The translations under genes and the position numbers were made by a program. The notes under the pieces were generated by a model. The model made no database searches, was not told where the DNA came from, and saw only the letters and a list, made by a program, of their open reading frames with translations. Below are positions 13,925-22,484 of a DNA stretch of 64,000 nucleotides, one piece after another (position 1 is the first letter of the stretch; every line of letters begins with the position of its first letter). The DNA comes from Oscillospiraceae bacterium (GTDB taxonomy: Bacteria; Bacillota; Clostridia; Oscillospirales; Oscillospiraceae). The stretch lies in assembly GCA_910575505.1 (NCBI GenBank), contig CAJTFK010000019.1, positions 1 through 64,000 on the forward strand, read 5' to 3'.

Positions 13925-16090
13925 ATGAGACATTTTTCCGAGGTTTACGCCCTGATGCGCCGGAAGAACAAACAGCAATACGCCCTTCTGGCGGGCTGCT
14001 GCTTCTTCTCTGTGCTGCTGATTACGGCCTACGTCTGCATGATGCGGGCCCCCACCATCCTGAACGTCCTCCCCGAGGGAGGCGACAGCCGCAAGCAGAT
14101 CATGATGATTTTTGCCCTGGCGGTTCTTGGCTGCGCCGTGTTCACAACCTATGCCTCCGGTCTCTTCTTCCGGCAGAAGTCCCGGGAGACCGGCGTGTTC
14201 CTGGCCCTGGGGGCCTCCCGGTCTCAGGTCCGCAGGGAGCTGTACCGGGAGCTGGGGGTGATCTCCCTGGGCTCCTGTGCCGCCGGGGCCGCCCTGGGCG
14301 GACCCCTGGCCTGGGTGCTGTGGCAGGTGTTCCGTCTCTGCGTGGTGGATACGGAGGAGATGCGCCTGGTGTTCAACCCCGCCGCCTACGTCTGGTCCCT
14401 GGCCTTCTCCGCCTTTGTGATTGTCATGATGTTCCTTCTGGGGAGCCGGTCCGTGAAGCGGACCAACATCATCGACATCGTTCAGGAGAGCCACACATCC
14501 GAGCCCATCCGGGAGGTGCCCCGGTGGTACGGGCCCGTTGGCATCGGCCTGCTGGCCCTGGGTGGCTTTCTGGGCTATATGTCCTCCTTCTTCTTCATAG
14601 GCATTCTCCACTGGTATCCCCCGGAGGGCCTGACCGGCGTCTTCTATATCCCCGCCCTGATGGGCCTCTATATGATTCTGCTCCACACGGTGGTCAACGG
14701 CTGGAACGGGAAAAAGAAGCTCTACAAGGACCTCATCGCCACCAGCCAGATGCGCTTTCAGGGCCGCCAGACGGTGCGGAATATGCTGGTGATGACCCTG
14801 CTGATTGCCGGCGCGTACTTCGGCAGCTTCTACACCCCCATGCTGGGCACCGGGTCCATGATTGAATACGATACCCGGCCTGTGGACTATGTGTATAACT
14901 TCCGGGCAGACCAGGACATCCCCCTGGAGGAGGAGGTCCGGGCCCTGGCGGAGGAGTACGGCGTGACCGTCACGGACTTTGCCGCCGTCCCCATGATTCG
15001 TCTGGCGGTGGACGGTGACAACCACATCGAGGAGGAGGGCCCCATGGGCACCACCTGGCGTGCGGAATACGAGGAGGTCATGAGCACCGAGCTGTTTCTT
15101 TCTGCCTCCGGCTACGAGGCCCTGACGGGAGAGCGGGTGGACCTGGCCCCGGGCGAACTTCGCGGCGTCGTCGACGTGGAGGGGAGCAAGCTGGGCTTTG
15201 CCCCGGACAAGAGCCTCGTGACCAACTATCTGACCGGGGAACAGATCCCCGTCACGTCCCTGGAGCCCCTGCGCTATGACAGCCTCTTCGGGCGCTATGT
15301 GATGAACGACGCCGACTTTGCCGCCCTGGGAGCGGGCCTGTCGGAGGAGTGGCGGGAGACCCAGGTCTGCTTCAACGTGGAAAACTGCGAGGAGACCTAT
15401 GACTTCGCCAAAGCCCTGTTCAACGAGATTGTGGACCGCTCTACCATGGACGTGGCCCAGTTCAGCGGCTGGGACCCGGTGATCCGGGACCGGTACCTGG
15501 CGGAGGAGGGCGTTTACTTCCTGGACCGGGAGAACTGCGCAGAATACGGTTTTACAGTCATCGACTACGCTCAGCGGGACAGCTCCGCCTTCCGGATGAG
15601 CTGGCAGTACATGCCTGCGTTCCGGATTCTGGACAGGACGGACTTTGTGAAGACCATGGCGGTGTTCCTCATCCTTTTTGTCTTCGTGGCCGTGGTGTGT
15701 TTTTCCGCTGTGTTTGTGATTGCCTATACCCGGTGCATGACCATCGCCCTGACGAACCGGAAGGTCTACGACGACCTCAGGCATTTGGGGGCCTCCAACG
15801 CCTATCTCCGCCGCTCCGTCCGGGGTCAGGTGAAGCGGGTGTTCCTGGTGCCCGCCCTGGCGGGCACCAGCCTGATCTACGCCTTCTATGTCATGATTAT
15901 GTACTTCAACGGCAGTCCCGCAGGCATTACGCCCAGCGAGGCGGCGGGCCTCCTGGCCGACCTGGCGGTGGTGGCGGCGGTGTCCGCCCTGATCTACGGC
16001 GTGTACCGCCTGACCCTGGCCAGGGTCTGCCAGGCTCTCGGCCTGGAGCGGTCCGGGCGTCTTCCCGGCGGCTCTGCGCTTCCGGAATAA
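13925..16090 (+). CDS. FtsX-family ABC permease (BceB-like)
   Basis: 721 residues. Four N-terminal-half membrane segments with the FtsX motif LGASRSQVRRELYRELGVISLGS (about residues 96-118), further membrane segments to about 310, an extracytoplasmic domain about 320-565, then three C-terminal membrane segments with a second FtsX repeat (LRHLGASNAYLRRSVRGQVKRVFLVPAL). The single large extracellular domain near the middle is the BceB pattern. It works with the ATPase encoded 91 nt upstream. The nearby GHKL/LytTR pair is not the usual BceRS type, so coupling between transporter and sensor is uncertain. Confidence 0.85.
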   Translation: MRHFSEVYALMRRKNKQQYALLAGCCFFSVLLITAYVCMMRAPTILNVLPEGGDSRKQIMMIFALAVLGCAVFTTYASGLFFRQKSRETGVFLALGASRSQVRRELYRELGVISLGSCAAGAALGGPLAWVLWQVFRLCVVDTEEMRLVFNPAAYVWSLAFSAFVIVMMFLLGSRSVKRTNIIDIVQESHTSEPIREVPRWYGPVGIGLLALGGFLGYMSSFFFIGILHWYPPEGLTGVFYIPALMGLYMILLHTVVNGWNGKKKLYKDLIATSQMRFQGRQTVRNMLVMTLLIAGAYFGSFYTPMLGTGSMIEYDTRPVDYVYNFRADQDIPLEEEVRALAEEYGVTVTDFAAVPMIRLAVDGDNHIEEEGPMGTTWRAEYEEVMSTELFLSASGYEALTGERVDLAPGELRGVVDVEGSKLGFAPDKSLVTNYLTGEQIPVTSLEPLRYDSLFGRYVMNDADFAALGAGLSEEWRETQVCFNVENCEETYDFAKALFNEIVDRSTMDVAQFSGWDPVIRDRYLAEEGVYFLDRENCAEYGFTVIDYAQRDSSAFRMSWQYMPAFRILDRTDFVKTMAVFLILFVFVAVVCFSAVFVIAYTRCMTIALTNRKVYDDLRHLGASNAYLRRSVRGQVKRVFLVPALAGTSLIYAFYVMIMYFNGSPAGITPSEAAGLLADLAVVAAVSALIYGVYRLTLARVCQALGLERSGRLPGGSALPE

Positions 16091-16111
16091 AAAAGGTACG
16101 GTCTCTTGGAA

Positions 16112-16149
16112 CCGCCTGTTCCGGGGACGTCCAGTCCCAAAGCAGGCGG
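16112..16149. repeat. nested hairpin after the FtsX gene
   Basis: CCGCCTG (16112) pairs with CAGGCGG (16143), enclosing GGGAC/GTCCC. There is no T-run. It lies 21 nt beyond the permease stop and may protect the 3' end. The stretch 16150-16229 shows nothing I recognise. Confidence 0.35.
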
Positions 16150-16234
16150 CGTCAGGAAAGAACCGGGCCACAGGAGCAAACCGGCCTTCTCCCTGGCGGG
16201 CAAGCCCAGCGTGACTCAGGGGATACGGCAAAAA

Positions 16235-16272
16235 CGGGGCCGCTTTTCGATCTTCCTCGAAAAGCGGCCCCG
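16235..16272 (-). terminator. terminator of the phosphorelay operon
   Basis: A 16-bp perfect stem (CGGGGCCGCTTTTCGA and its complement) with a 6-nt loop, followed on the minus strand by TTTTT (16230-16234). It lies 39 nt after the hybrid kinase-DegV stop. Confidence 0.9.
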
Positions 16273-16310
16273 CCTGATGTCCGGTGGGCCTGCACGGATT
16301 GTGAAGCAGG

Positions 16311-19010
16311 CTACGCGGTTCCCTCCCGGTCCGGCACATGGAAGAAGATATCCGCTGCATCGTCCCGCCGCATAAACAGGAGACCGAAGGACTCCGGGCC
16401 GCAGTTGCTGGAGATGGCGGAAGATGCCTTTTGCAGATACACCCGTTCAAAGGGGCAGTGCTGCTGCACCAGGCTCTCGATATACTGGAGCCGTTTTTCA
16501 TCCATTCCGGAGTAGGTGATGAACAGAATCCGCCGGTCGATGCTTCCGGTGTTCTGAAGCGTCTTCTTGATATACCGCTTCGCCACATGGGAGAAATTCC
16601 CCATCTCCATGCCTCCCACCACCATCCGGCTCTTTTTCAGAACCAGAATCGGGTGCAGAAGAAGGGCGTCGCAGAGAATCTGCACCCGCTTTGAAATCCG
16701 CCCGGACCGGCACATCATATGGGTGCTGTTGATGATGAACGCGGAGGAGATGAGCCGCTCTACCCGCCTTACCGCATCCAGGATTTCCGTCTTCGAGGCA
16801 TGATGCTCCGCCATATGGGCCGCACACAGCACCGACAGCCCCATGCTGCTGGACAGGTGTCCGGAGTCAATTACCGTAACGTTTTCAAAGGATTTTGCCG
16901 CCTCAAGGGCGTTTTGATAGCCCTCGCTGACGTGCTTTGCCATGCTGATGTGGATGATATTCTGGGCCTCTGTCAGCTTCCCCGCGAAAAACCGTTCGTA
17001 GTCCTCCACGTCGGGCGGCTGGGAATACCCTTTCTGCCCCGCGGCAAGGTGCATCAGCAGCTCGTCCGGCTGCAGCTCCTCCAGGTCCAGGAACCGCCCC
17101 TCTTCTGTGCAGACATAGTAGGGACAGACGGAGATGCCGAACTCCTTTTGCAGGGACTCCGGCAGATCGCACACGCTGTCCGTTGTAATCAGGATGGACC
17201 GTCTCTGCGCCTGTTCAAAAATCAGGATGTCCTTTTCAATATCCGCCTGCCGGGCCTCCTCATTCAGCCGCACCAGCCCCTTGGGCAGGATGCTCAGCAC
17301 CGCCGCCTCCAGCAGCGCGCCGCTGACCGGCTTGGCCAGATATCCGCTGAAGCCCTCCTTCCGGTAGAGAAGCTGGTTGTCGCTGCCCGCGTTGGCGGTC
17401 AGGGCCACCACAGGCACGTCCTGGCACAGGCCGCCCGGCTGGACCCGCAGGGCATGGAGGCATTTGATTCCGTCCATCTCCGGCATGAGATGGTCCATCA
17501 GAATACAGTCGTAATGATGGTTTTGGGCCAGCCGCAGGCACTCGGCTCCGCTGCGGGCCGTGTCAATTTGAATCCTGGTCTCCGACAGCAGCTTTTTCAC
17601 CACCATCAGGTTCATGTCATTGTCGTCTACCACCAGGATATGAGCGTCCGGCGCCTCGAAGCTCTGCCGGTACGCCTCTCCCTCCCGCACTCTTGTCCGG
17701 GTGGCCAGCGTAAAGGTTCCCAGCTCCGTGTCGTCCACAATGTCCTGGTCCAGCACCACCACAAACTTGGAGCCCTTGGTGTAGACGCTGTTCACGCTGA
17801 TCTCGCCGTCCATCAGCTCCACCAGCTGATGAACAATGCTCAGCCCCAGTCCGGTGCCCTCAATATAGCGGTTCCGCTCCTCCTCCACCCGCCGGAAGGC
17901 GTTGAAGATGTAGGGAATGTTCTCCTTTTTCACGCCCTGACCGGTATCCTCCACGGAATACCAGACCCGGACCCGATTGATTCCCTGACGCTCGCACCGG
18001 ACGGAGAGGGTGACGGACCCCTCGCTGGTGTATTTCACCGCGTTGTTCAGCAGATTGATCAGAATTTGTTTGATGCGCACTTCATCGCCGCAGAGCATGC
18101 TGGGAATGGAGGAATCCACCTGGAGCTTGAATTCCAGGCCCTTTTCCTTGGCCTTGATCCAGATCATGTTGACAATTTCTGAGAAGAGGGCCCCGGTCTC
18201 ATAGGAGACGTTTACAATCTCCATCTTCCCGGATTTGATTTTGGAGATGTCCAGAATGTCGTTAATCAGGGACAGCAGCATCTTGCTGGCCCCCTGGATA
18301 TTCCGGGCATTCTCCGCCACTTCCTCCGAGATGTGCTCCCGGAGAATGATTTCATTCAGCCCGATGATGGTGTTGATGGGCGTGCGGATCTCATGGCTCA
18401 TGCTGGAAAAGAAGTGGTTTTCCGCCCGGTTCAGCTCCTCAATCTCCTTTTTCTGCCGCTGGGAAAGGGCGTTTTCCTCCTCATACATCCGGTTCAGGAA
18501 CATGAGCAGGATGCTGGTGAGCAGTCCCACCATAATCATGGAAAAGGCGGAATCAAACAGGGCGTCGTGCTGGGTGTTCGGCGCGGCCAGCGCCGGAACA
18601 TAAAAGGCCGTGCCGTAGCAAAGCATGGTTTCCGCCGTGCACAAAATGAAAAACACGACTCTCCGCCGTCCCTGAAGGGTGATGCAGACATAGATGAAGC
18701 AGAGCACGAACCACTCCGGCACACCGCTGTAAAAACCGCCTGCGGAGAAGAAGGTGATAGGAAACAGGGTCAGCAGCAGCATCGCAATGAGTGTAGCCCC
18801 CGTGTGGACGCGCTTTTTCTGAATGCTCAGCTTGACGATCAGCGCCATGGCGGCCAGGCTGGCCAGCATAATCAGAATATTCCAGATGTTCCTGCCCATG
18901 GGCAGGGTGAACGCAATCGCAATCATGCACACGCCCGTCACGATGCGGAACATCCGCTCCCGGAGGCTGATGCTGTGATCGCCGATGATTTCAAACCATT
19001 TTTTTATCAC
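16311..19010 (-). CDS. hybrid histidine kinase-receiver fused to a C-terminal DegV domain
   Basis: 899 residues. About six membrane segments (20-175); HisKA with His206 in SSMSHEIRTPINTIIGLNE; HATPase (G boxes DTGQGV near 355, GTGLGLSI near 385); receiver about 455-575 with Asp506 in CILMDHLMP and Lys560; DegV about 604-885. The DegV signs are ITTDSVCDLP, YSQPP, HISMAKHVSEGYQNALEAA, VIDSGHLSSSMG, CRSGRISK and SNCGPESFG. DegV/FakB proteins bind one fatty acid. The usual H in the last motif is N here. The GTG at 19010 has AGGAG at proper distance; a GTG at 19022 overlaps that site. It is last in a three-gene operon. The fusion suggests a lipid-responsive input or output (inference). Confidence 0.88.
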   Translation of the reverse strand: MIKKWFEIIGDHSISLRERMFRIVTGVCMIAIAFTLPMGRNIWNILIMLASLAAMALIVKLSIQKKRVHTGATLIAMLLLTLFPITFFSAGGFYSGVPEWFVLCFIYVCITLQGRRRVVFFILCTAETMLCYGTAFYVPALAAPNTQHDALFDSAFSMIMVGLLTSILLMFLNRMYEEENALSQRQKKEIEELNRAENHFFSSMSHEIRTPINTIIGLNEIILREHISEEVAENARNIQGASKMLLSLINDILDISKIKSGKMEIVNVSYETGALFSEIVNMIWIKAKEKGLEFKLQVDSSIPSMLCGDEVRIKQILINLLNNAVKYTSEGSVTLSVRCERQGINRVRVWYSVEDTGQGVKKENIPYIFNAFRRVEEERNRYIEGTGLGLSIVHQLVELMDGEISVNSVYTKGSKFVVVLDQDIVDDTELGTFTLATRTRVREGEAYRQSFEAPDAHILVVDDNDMNLMVVKKLLSETRIQIDTARSGAECLRLAQNHHYDCILMDHLMPEMDGIKCLHALRVQPGGLCQDVPVVALTANAGSDNQLLYRKEGFSGYLAKPVSGALLEAAVLSILPKGLVRLNEEARQADIEKDILIFEQAQRRSILITTDSVCDLPESLQKEFGISVCPYYVCTEEGRFLDLEELQPDELLMHLAAGQKGYSQPPDVEDYERFFAGKLTEAQNIIHISMAKHVSEGYQNALEAAKSFENVTVIDSGHLSSSMGLSVLCAAHMAEHHASKTEILDAVRRVERLISSAFIINSTHMMCRSGRISKRVQILCDALLLHPILVLKKSRMVVGGMEMGNFSHVAKRYIKKTLQNTGSIDRRILFITYSGMDEKRLQYIESLVQQHCPFERVYLQKASSAISSNCGPESFGLLFMRRDDAADIFFHVPDREGTA

Positions 19011-19155
19011 GAAGACTTCCACTCCTCAGAACGCGGCATTTTCAATAAAGAAGGCCGGAATATCACATGCATAAACGAAGCGGGGATTCCCGGGCGGACG
19101 TCAGTAGTCCGGACGTCCGCATGGGGCAAGGGAAAGACACACGCTTTGGTTCGCC

Positions 19156-21702
19156 TCAGAGCCCGGCAATCCGTCCGCAGAGCTCCTCGTGAGCCCGCAG
19201 CAGGGCGTCGTGGTGCTCCAGGATGAACTCCACATCGCCCCGTTTTCCCGCCAATTCCAGCTCCTTTGCCTGAGCAGAGAGAGTTTCCGCCCCGATGGTC
19301 AGAGACGTGCTTTTCAGCGCATGGACCTTAACCGCGTAGTCCGTCCAGTTGGCGCTTTCATACAAAGAGACAATCTCCGCCCGCTTTTCCTCCCCCTGGT
19401 CGCGGAACATCCGCAGCATCTCCCGGTAAAAGCTTTCATCCCCGGCGCAGTAGTCCATGCCCAGATCCACATTGATGCCGGCCTCGACAAGCAGGCCGCA
19501 GGGAAGAGCGGAGCCGCTGCCCCCGGTTTCGGGCCAGCCGGCGGACTCCGGGGCGGGGAGAACCTCCCCGCCGGCCGTTCCGGCAGGGGGTGCCGGAGCG
19601 GTCCCTGCAGGGGCGGGCGGCATATCCTTGCCTGCGGGCCGGGCGCTGTACTGGATGCAGCTCTTGGGCAGCACCTTCCGCAGGACCCGCTCCAAAACGG
19701 TGCGCTCAATGGGCTTGGGGACAAACTCGGTAAATCCCTCGCTGCGGAACATCTCCCGTGCGCCGCTGACCGTGTTGGCGGTCAGCGCAATCACCGGCAG
19801 ATCCTGATACATGCCGTCGCGCAGCTTACGGATTTTTTTCAGCGTTTCCACGCCGTCGAATCCCGGCATCATATGGTCCAGGAAAATGATGTCGTAGGAA
19901 ACGCTGCCGCACTGGGCAATTGCTTCCCTTCCGCTGAGGCAGGTGTCCACCTCGATCCCGTAGCTTCCAAGGACGCCCTTGGCCACCACGAGGTTCATTT
20001 CCTCGTCGTCCACCGCCAATGCCCGGACGCCTACGCAGGTGAAGGGCTTCCGGCCTGCGGCCTGATCCTCCGCAAAGCCCCGCTCGCCGGTCTCCCCGTT
20101 CAGCAGATTTGCGACGGAAAGGGCGGAGAAGGGCTTATGTATCACCAGGAGCCGGCTTCCGCTGTTCAGGTTAAACTCCCTGTCCGCGATAATCACTACC
20201 CGGAGGCTGTCCGCCAGCTCTTCATAATATGCCGGGTTTTCCTCATATTCCGATTGGACGATGAACACATGGGTCAGCTCGTGGCTGCGCCGCACCTTGA
20301 GCAGGCCTTCAAAGTTGTGCACCTGATAGCCCTTCACACCCAGTCCCCGCATCAGACTCAGAATCAGACCGTCGTAATATTCCCGGACCTCGTCGCAGCT
20401 GTATTTCTCCGGCCGGAAATAGCACGCGATGCAGAGCTGCTCCGGCTGGTTCAGCACAATGCAGGGCTGTTCGTCCGCGACGCCCTGGGGCACCACAATA
20501 TGGGCGGACAGACCCTGCCGGTCTCCTCCGTCGAAATGAAGAAAGCCGCCCATGGCCTTCAGCAGTCCCTGGGCGATGGGCAGACCCAGTCCAAGCCCGC
20601 CTGCGAAGCGGCTGCTTCCGGAGTCCGCCTGGTAAAACACATCGCACATCTGCGTCAGCTGGTCGCTGGTCATGCCGATGCCGGTGTCCCGGATATCCAC
20701 AATCAGGTTGATTCCGTAATGCTCCCGGCGGGATTTGATGCGGACGTTGATTCCGCCCTCTTCCGTGAATTTGATGGAGTTCTCCACCAGGGTTTTGAGC
20801 ACATGGGAGATTTTCTCCGGGTCGCCCACCAGCACCGCCGGCATCTTGGGGTCAATGTCAAATACCAGTTCCAGATGCTGGCGGTTGCTTTGCAGAGCGG
20901 TCGTCGTGATGACGTCGTTGAGGACTGAGGTGATCGTATATTCCTTTTTGGCGGGCGTCAGTGTGCCCTCCACGATTTCCGTGTAGTCCAGCATGTTGTT
21001 GATCTGGTTGGAAAGCCGCTTTCCCGCCATTTTGATGGAGGTCATGTCCGCCCGGATGTCCGGGGGGAGCTCTTTCCCCAGAGCCACCTCGCTGATCCCG
21101 ATGACCATGTTGATCGGCGTGCGGAGCTCATGGGATACGTTGGACAAAAAAACCGCGTTCTGCTTTCCGGCGGATTCCAGCTCTGCAAATACGCGCTCAT
21201 ACCACTTCCTCTGAGCGGTCCGGCGGTTGATCCAATATGCCGCCAGCACTGCGCTGCCAAGGGTCACCAGGAATCCCAGAACCAGACGGAACGCATTCTG
21301 AAGCCCTATCTGATAGGAAATCGTGCGGAGGATCAGGCCGTGATACAGCAGGATCACCCCATACAGCAGGCCCAGCACATAGAGCACCCACTTTTTGTTC
21401 AGCATGAACAGGGATAAAACCAGAATGCAGGCGATGGCGGGTACATCAAAAAGACTGGATTCATGCACACCGAAAAAGAAGAATTCGATGAGCATCAGTC
21501 CAGCGCTTAAATTTTCATAGAACATATTGGAGCCAATCCTTGCGATATGCAGAATCCATACGCTGAAACAGCCCGCCGTCATCAGCGGGAGCATCCAGAG
21601 CTCCCAGTCCATGACCAGTACCACCAGGCCCAGGACTCCGCTGAACACCGTAGCGATGACAGCCAGCAGCAGGTGCCGGCTGATCTGTTCCTCCGCCCTC
21701 AT
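19156..21702 (-). CDS. hybrid histidine kinase with receiver and Hpt domain
   Basis: 848 residues. Six or so membrane segments to about 160; His191 in LSNVSHELRTPINMVIGISE; HATPase about 285-405; a degenerate receiver-like module about 412-530 without a recognisable phosphoacceptor; a true receiver about 558-680 with Asp609 (IIFLDHMMPGFDG) and Lys663; a Pro/Ala/Gly linker 690-735; Hpt about 745-848 with His794 in VKVHALKSTSL. All parts of an intramolecular His-Asp-His relay are present. The next protein, the kinase-DegV, has no Hpt and may use this one. Overlaps the preceding receiver gene by 4 nt (ATGA). 145 nt separate it from the downstream gene. Confidence 0.9.
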   Translation of the reverse strand: MRAEEQISRHLLLAVIATVFSGVLGLVVLVMDWELWMLPLMTAGCFSVWILHIARIGSNMFYENLSAGLMLIEFFFFGVHESSLFDVPAIACILVLSLFMLNKKWVLYVLGLLYGVILLYHGLILRTISYQIGLQNAFRLVLGFLVTLGSAVLAAYWINRRTAQRKWYERVFAELESAGKQNAVFLSNVSHELRTPINMVIGISEVALGKELPPDIRADMTSIKMAGKRLSNQINNMLDYTEIVEGTLTPAKKEYTITSVLNDVITTTALQSNRQHLELVFDIDPKMPAVLVGDPEKISHVLKTLVENSIKFTEEGGINVRIKSRREHYGINLIVDIRDTGIGMTSDQLTQMCDVFYQADSGSSRFAGGLGLGLPIAQGLLKAMGGFLHFDGGDRQGLSAHIVVPQGVADEQPCIVLNQPEQLCIACYFRPEKYSCDEVREYYDGLILSLMRGLGVKGYQVHNFEGLLKVRRSHELTHVFIVQSEYEENPAYYEELADSLRVVIIADREFNLNSGSRLLVIHKPFSALSVANLLNGETGERGFAEDQAAGRKPFTCVGVRALAVDDEEMNLVVAKGVLGSYGIEVDTCLSGREAIAQCGSVSYDIIFLDHMMPGFDGVETLKKIRKLRDGMYQDLPVIALTANTVSGAREMFRSEGFTEFVPKPIERTVLERVLRKVLPKSCIQYSARPAGKDMPPAPAGTAPAPPAGTAGGEVLPAPESAGWPETGGSGSALPCGLLVEAGINVDLGMDYCAGDESFYREMLRMFRDQGEEKRAEIVSLYESANWTDYAVKVHALKSTSLTIGAETLSAQAKELELAGKRGDVEFILEHHDALLRAHEELCGRIAGL

Positions 21703-22067
21703 GCCTTCTCAAACTCCAGTGCAACCCGCCTGAGGAGCTCTTCCGGCCGGTAGGGTTTTTTCAGATAATTCACCGCACCCAGTTTGATGGCATTCTGGAC
21801 GTCTTCCTCCAGACCGGATGCCGTCAGGAAGATGACGGGGACGTCCGCGGCGAATTCCTTCATGCGCTCAAAGGTCTCGATGCCGTTCATTCCCGGCATG
21901 TCAATATCCAAAAGGACCATATCGGCCTTCTCGCTTCTCAGCTTCTCCAGTGCGCCAATTCCGGAATCCGCAAGGAATACGTCATATTCCTTGCCCAGGA
22001 TGATCCTGGTTCTGGCCAGATTCATGTTGTCGTCGTCAACCACCAAAATCCGTTTTTTCATGTCCAT
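21699..22067 (-). CDS. stand-alone receiver (CheY-like) response regulator
   Basis: 122 residues, a receiver only. The acidic cluster is VVDDDN, the phosphoacceptor Asp54 in VLLDIDMPGMNG, Thr/Ser in FLTAS, and Lys near 104 in YLKKPY. No output domain. ATG 22067 is chosen because GGGAGG lies 7 nt upstream; the longer reading lacks this. First gene of the operon, coupled by a 4-nt overlap to the hybrid kinase-Hpt. It may be the end acceptor or a phosphate sink of the relay. Confidence 0.9.
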   Translation of the reverse strand: MDMKKRILVVDDDNMNLARTRIILGKEYDVFLADSGIGALEKLRSEKADMVLLDIDMPGMNGIETFERMKEFAADVPVIFLTASGLEEDVQNAIKLGAVNYLKKPYRPEELLRRVALEFEKA

Positions 22068-22116
22068 ATCATAGCCTCCCTGTTTTGCTGCCGGGACCAA
22101 AGCCCTATCGCCTTGT

Positions 22117-22145
22117 ATTTTAAATGAAACCCGCAGGAAAATCAA
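22117..22145 (-). promoter_or_regulatory. promoter of the phosphorelay operon
   Basis: Minus-strand TTGATT, 17 bp, TAAAAT. Start near 22110, about 43 nt before the receiver ATG. Confidence 0.65.
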
Positions 22146-22240
22146 GCCCATAATTCACGAAAAATGTAAATGTTCCGTCCCCGGGAAAACAGATGGCGGA
22201 GGGGGTTCAGCACCGCCCCGCATCCGGGCCCGCCCCGGTG

Positions 22241-22390
22241 AACGCCGCCGCGGAGGCCGCTGATGCCGGAGGCGCGGGAAAGGGCTTCACCGCGGCGGCC
22301 GGTGAGGTCCCGAAAGCCGCAGAAGAGCTGGCCGGGGTTCCGGAGCCGCTGTGGGAGAGGCCATCCAGACCATGGACGAGGTGAAAGGAG
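22241..22390 (+). pseudogene. remnant of a methyl-accepting chemotaxis protein signalling domain
   Basis: NAAAEAADAGGAGKGFTAAA followed by GEVPKAAEEL matches the conserved MCP hairpin tip ([20 protein letters not shown]...EVRKLAE), with substitutions that break it (V-V to A-A, R to P). A second frame gives GEAIQTMDEVK just downstream, so a frameshift has occurred. No upstream membrane or sensor region remains. It lies in the 417-nt gap 22068-22484. Confidence 0.7.
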
Positions 22391-22484
22391 CCCCATGCCG
22401 TCTGCCGCCTCAATCCCCCCCCGCCGTGAAGGGGCGCGGCCTTCCAGGAGCTATCCAATCAGCTTATAAATTCCCGATCAATGC

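Noticed and set aside
16091-16310. Cobalamin or c-di-GMP riboswitch suggested by GCCACAGGAGCAAACC
   Set aside because: Surrounding conserved blocks are absent and the stretch lies downstream of two convergent genes, not before a gene.
13901-16588. Long minus-strand reading frame opposite the FtsX gene
   Set aside because: It is rich in His/Gly/Gln/Arg with no domain pattern, has no ribosome binding site and mirrors the codon structure of the GC-rich plus-strand gene. Similar long antisense frames across the window were dismissed for the same reason.
19094-19121. Terminator between the two hybrid kinase genes (GCGGACGTC/GACGTCCGC hairpin)
   Set aside because: A 9-bp stem exists but there is no T-run in either direction; at most it could affect mRNA stability.
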